This document shows positions 6,338-6,759 of a stretch of DNA of 6,759 nt, piece by piece. The stretch lies in contig DAOWAC010000058.1 of assembly GCA_030634785.1 (NCBI GenBank), forward strand, positions 1-6,759. Direction: 5' to 3'. Numbering within the stretch: the first letter of the stretch is position 1; the number at the start of each line of letters is the position of its first letter. Origin of the DNA: Chloroflexota bacterium. GTDB lineage: Archaea; Iainarchaeota; Iainarchaeia; Iainarchaeales; GCA-2688035. The notes beneath the pieces were generated by a model that saw nothing but the letters and a program-made list of their open reading frames with translations, was not told where the DNA came from and made no database searches. A program made the position numbers and the translations under genes.

Positions 6338-6759
6338 ATGGAAAAAACAGAAAAGTTGTGCAAGCTTCTTGAAAATTCAATTAAAAAAAATTTTACTGGG
6401 GAAAAATTCGGAATTCTTTTTTCAGGCGGAATTGATTCAGTATTGCTTGCACTTCTTTGCAAAAAGCTAAACTTGAATTTTACCTGCTTTTTTGGCTATG
6501 TGAAAGGACAAGCTGAAGCCAAAGATTTTGCACTGGCAAAAAAGGTGGCAAAAGAAATTGGAATAACTCTTGAAATTGCTTCAATTTCTCTGAAGGAAAC
6601 AGAGGAACTTATTTCTGTTCTTGTGCAATTGATTGGCTCTGCTTCTCCTGTACAAATAGGTGTCGGAATTCCGATTGCTGGTGCCGGTAAAAAGGTAAAA
6701 GAAAAAGGAATCTCGACAGTTTTTTCAGGAATGGGTGCTGATGAATTATTCTGTGGCTA
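6338..6759 (+). CDS. Asparagine-synthase-like ATP pyrophosphatase, no glutaminase domain, 3'-partial
   Basis: About 140 residues are visible before the window ends. The PP-loop SGGIDS (29-34), which binds the ATP phosphates in asparagine synthetase and related N-type ATP pyrophosphatases, and the downstream SGMGADELFCG (130-140), matching the synthetase SGxGxDELFxGY signature, identify the C-terminal synthetase domain of the AsnB family. The protein starts only 28 residues before the PP-loop, so the N-terminal Cys2-type glutaminase domain of AsnB is missing; stop codons and purM lie immediately upstream. Short stand-alone proteins of this type are known from archaea and resemble the eukaryotic ASNSD1 group. 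It might make asparagine from aspartate with free ammonia, or adenylate another carboxylate; the substrate cannot be read from the sequence. The gene follows purM by 33 bases with no terminator visible, so it probably belongs to the purine transcript. The 3' end is outside the window. Confidence 0.85.
   Translation, partial: MEKTEKLCKLLENSIKKNFTGEKFGILFSGGIDSVLLALLCKKLNLNFTCFFGYVKGQAEAKDFALAKKVAKEIGITLEIASISLKETEELISVLVQLIGSASPVQIGVGIPIAGAGKKVKEKGISTVFSGMGADELFCG

Noticed and set aside
6160..6462. Reverse-strand 100-residue frame spanning the purM end and the asparagine-synthase-like start
   Set aside because: It is antisense to two well-supported genes, including the PP-loop codons, and its product shows no recognisable domain.

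Overview
The window is a gene-dense, strongly A+T-rich stretch with every gene on the + strand. It holds two short metabolic runs: NAD biosynthesis (nadC-nadD) and purine biosynthesis (purL-purQ-purM, followed by an asparagine-synthase-like gene cut off by the right edge). There is no mobile element, CRISPR array, RNA gene or obvious defence system. The interest lies in variant forms of core enzymes and in small regulatory details.

Layout. Positions 2-766 encode nicotinate-nucleotide pyrophosphorylase (NadC), whose true start lies left of the window. Five bases later nadD (772-1350) encodes a bacterial-type nicotinate mononucleotide adenylyltransferase, which acts on the NadC product. A 78-base gap (1351-1428) is the only real intergenic space. 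It carries a nine-T tract that may terminate nadCD, an imperfect direct repeat, a weak TATA-like element and an inverted repeat running into the purL start codon. purL (1429-4419) encodes a 996-residue FGAM synthase with a fused double PurS-like N-terminus but no glutaminase domain. purQ (4419-5219) supplies that glutaminase as a separate protein. purM (5219 or 5225 to 6304) encodes an AIR-synthase-family protein for the next pathway step. The purL/purQ and purQ/purM junctions are one-base TAATG overlaps, so the three genes are very probably one transcript with coupled translation. The final gene (6338 to the edge) has a PP-loop and the C-terminal catalytic signature of asparagine synthetase, but starts directly at the synthetase domain.

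Working together: NadC makes nicotinate mononucleotide from quinolinate and PRPP, and NadD adenylylates it. PurL+PurQ convert FGAR to FGAM using glutamine and ATP, and PurM closes FGAM to AIR.

Organism: my best guess is an uncultivated archaeon, perhaps of the DPANN group. The reasons are high A+T, AGA/AGG-rich arginine codons, a T-tract without a stem, the apparent lack of a Shine-Dalgarno before purL (compatible with a leaderless message), and a stand-alone asparagine-synthase domain. NadD of bacterial type and the unusual PurL/PurM variants would also fit an A+T-rich bacterium such as a candidate-phylum lineage, so this assignment is tentative. TGA acts as a stop (nadC end), which argues against a TGA-recoded code.
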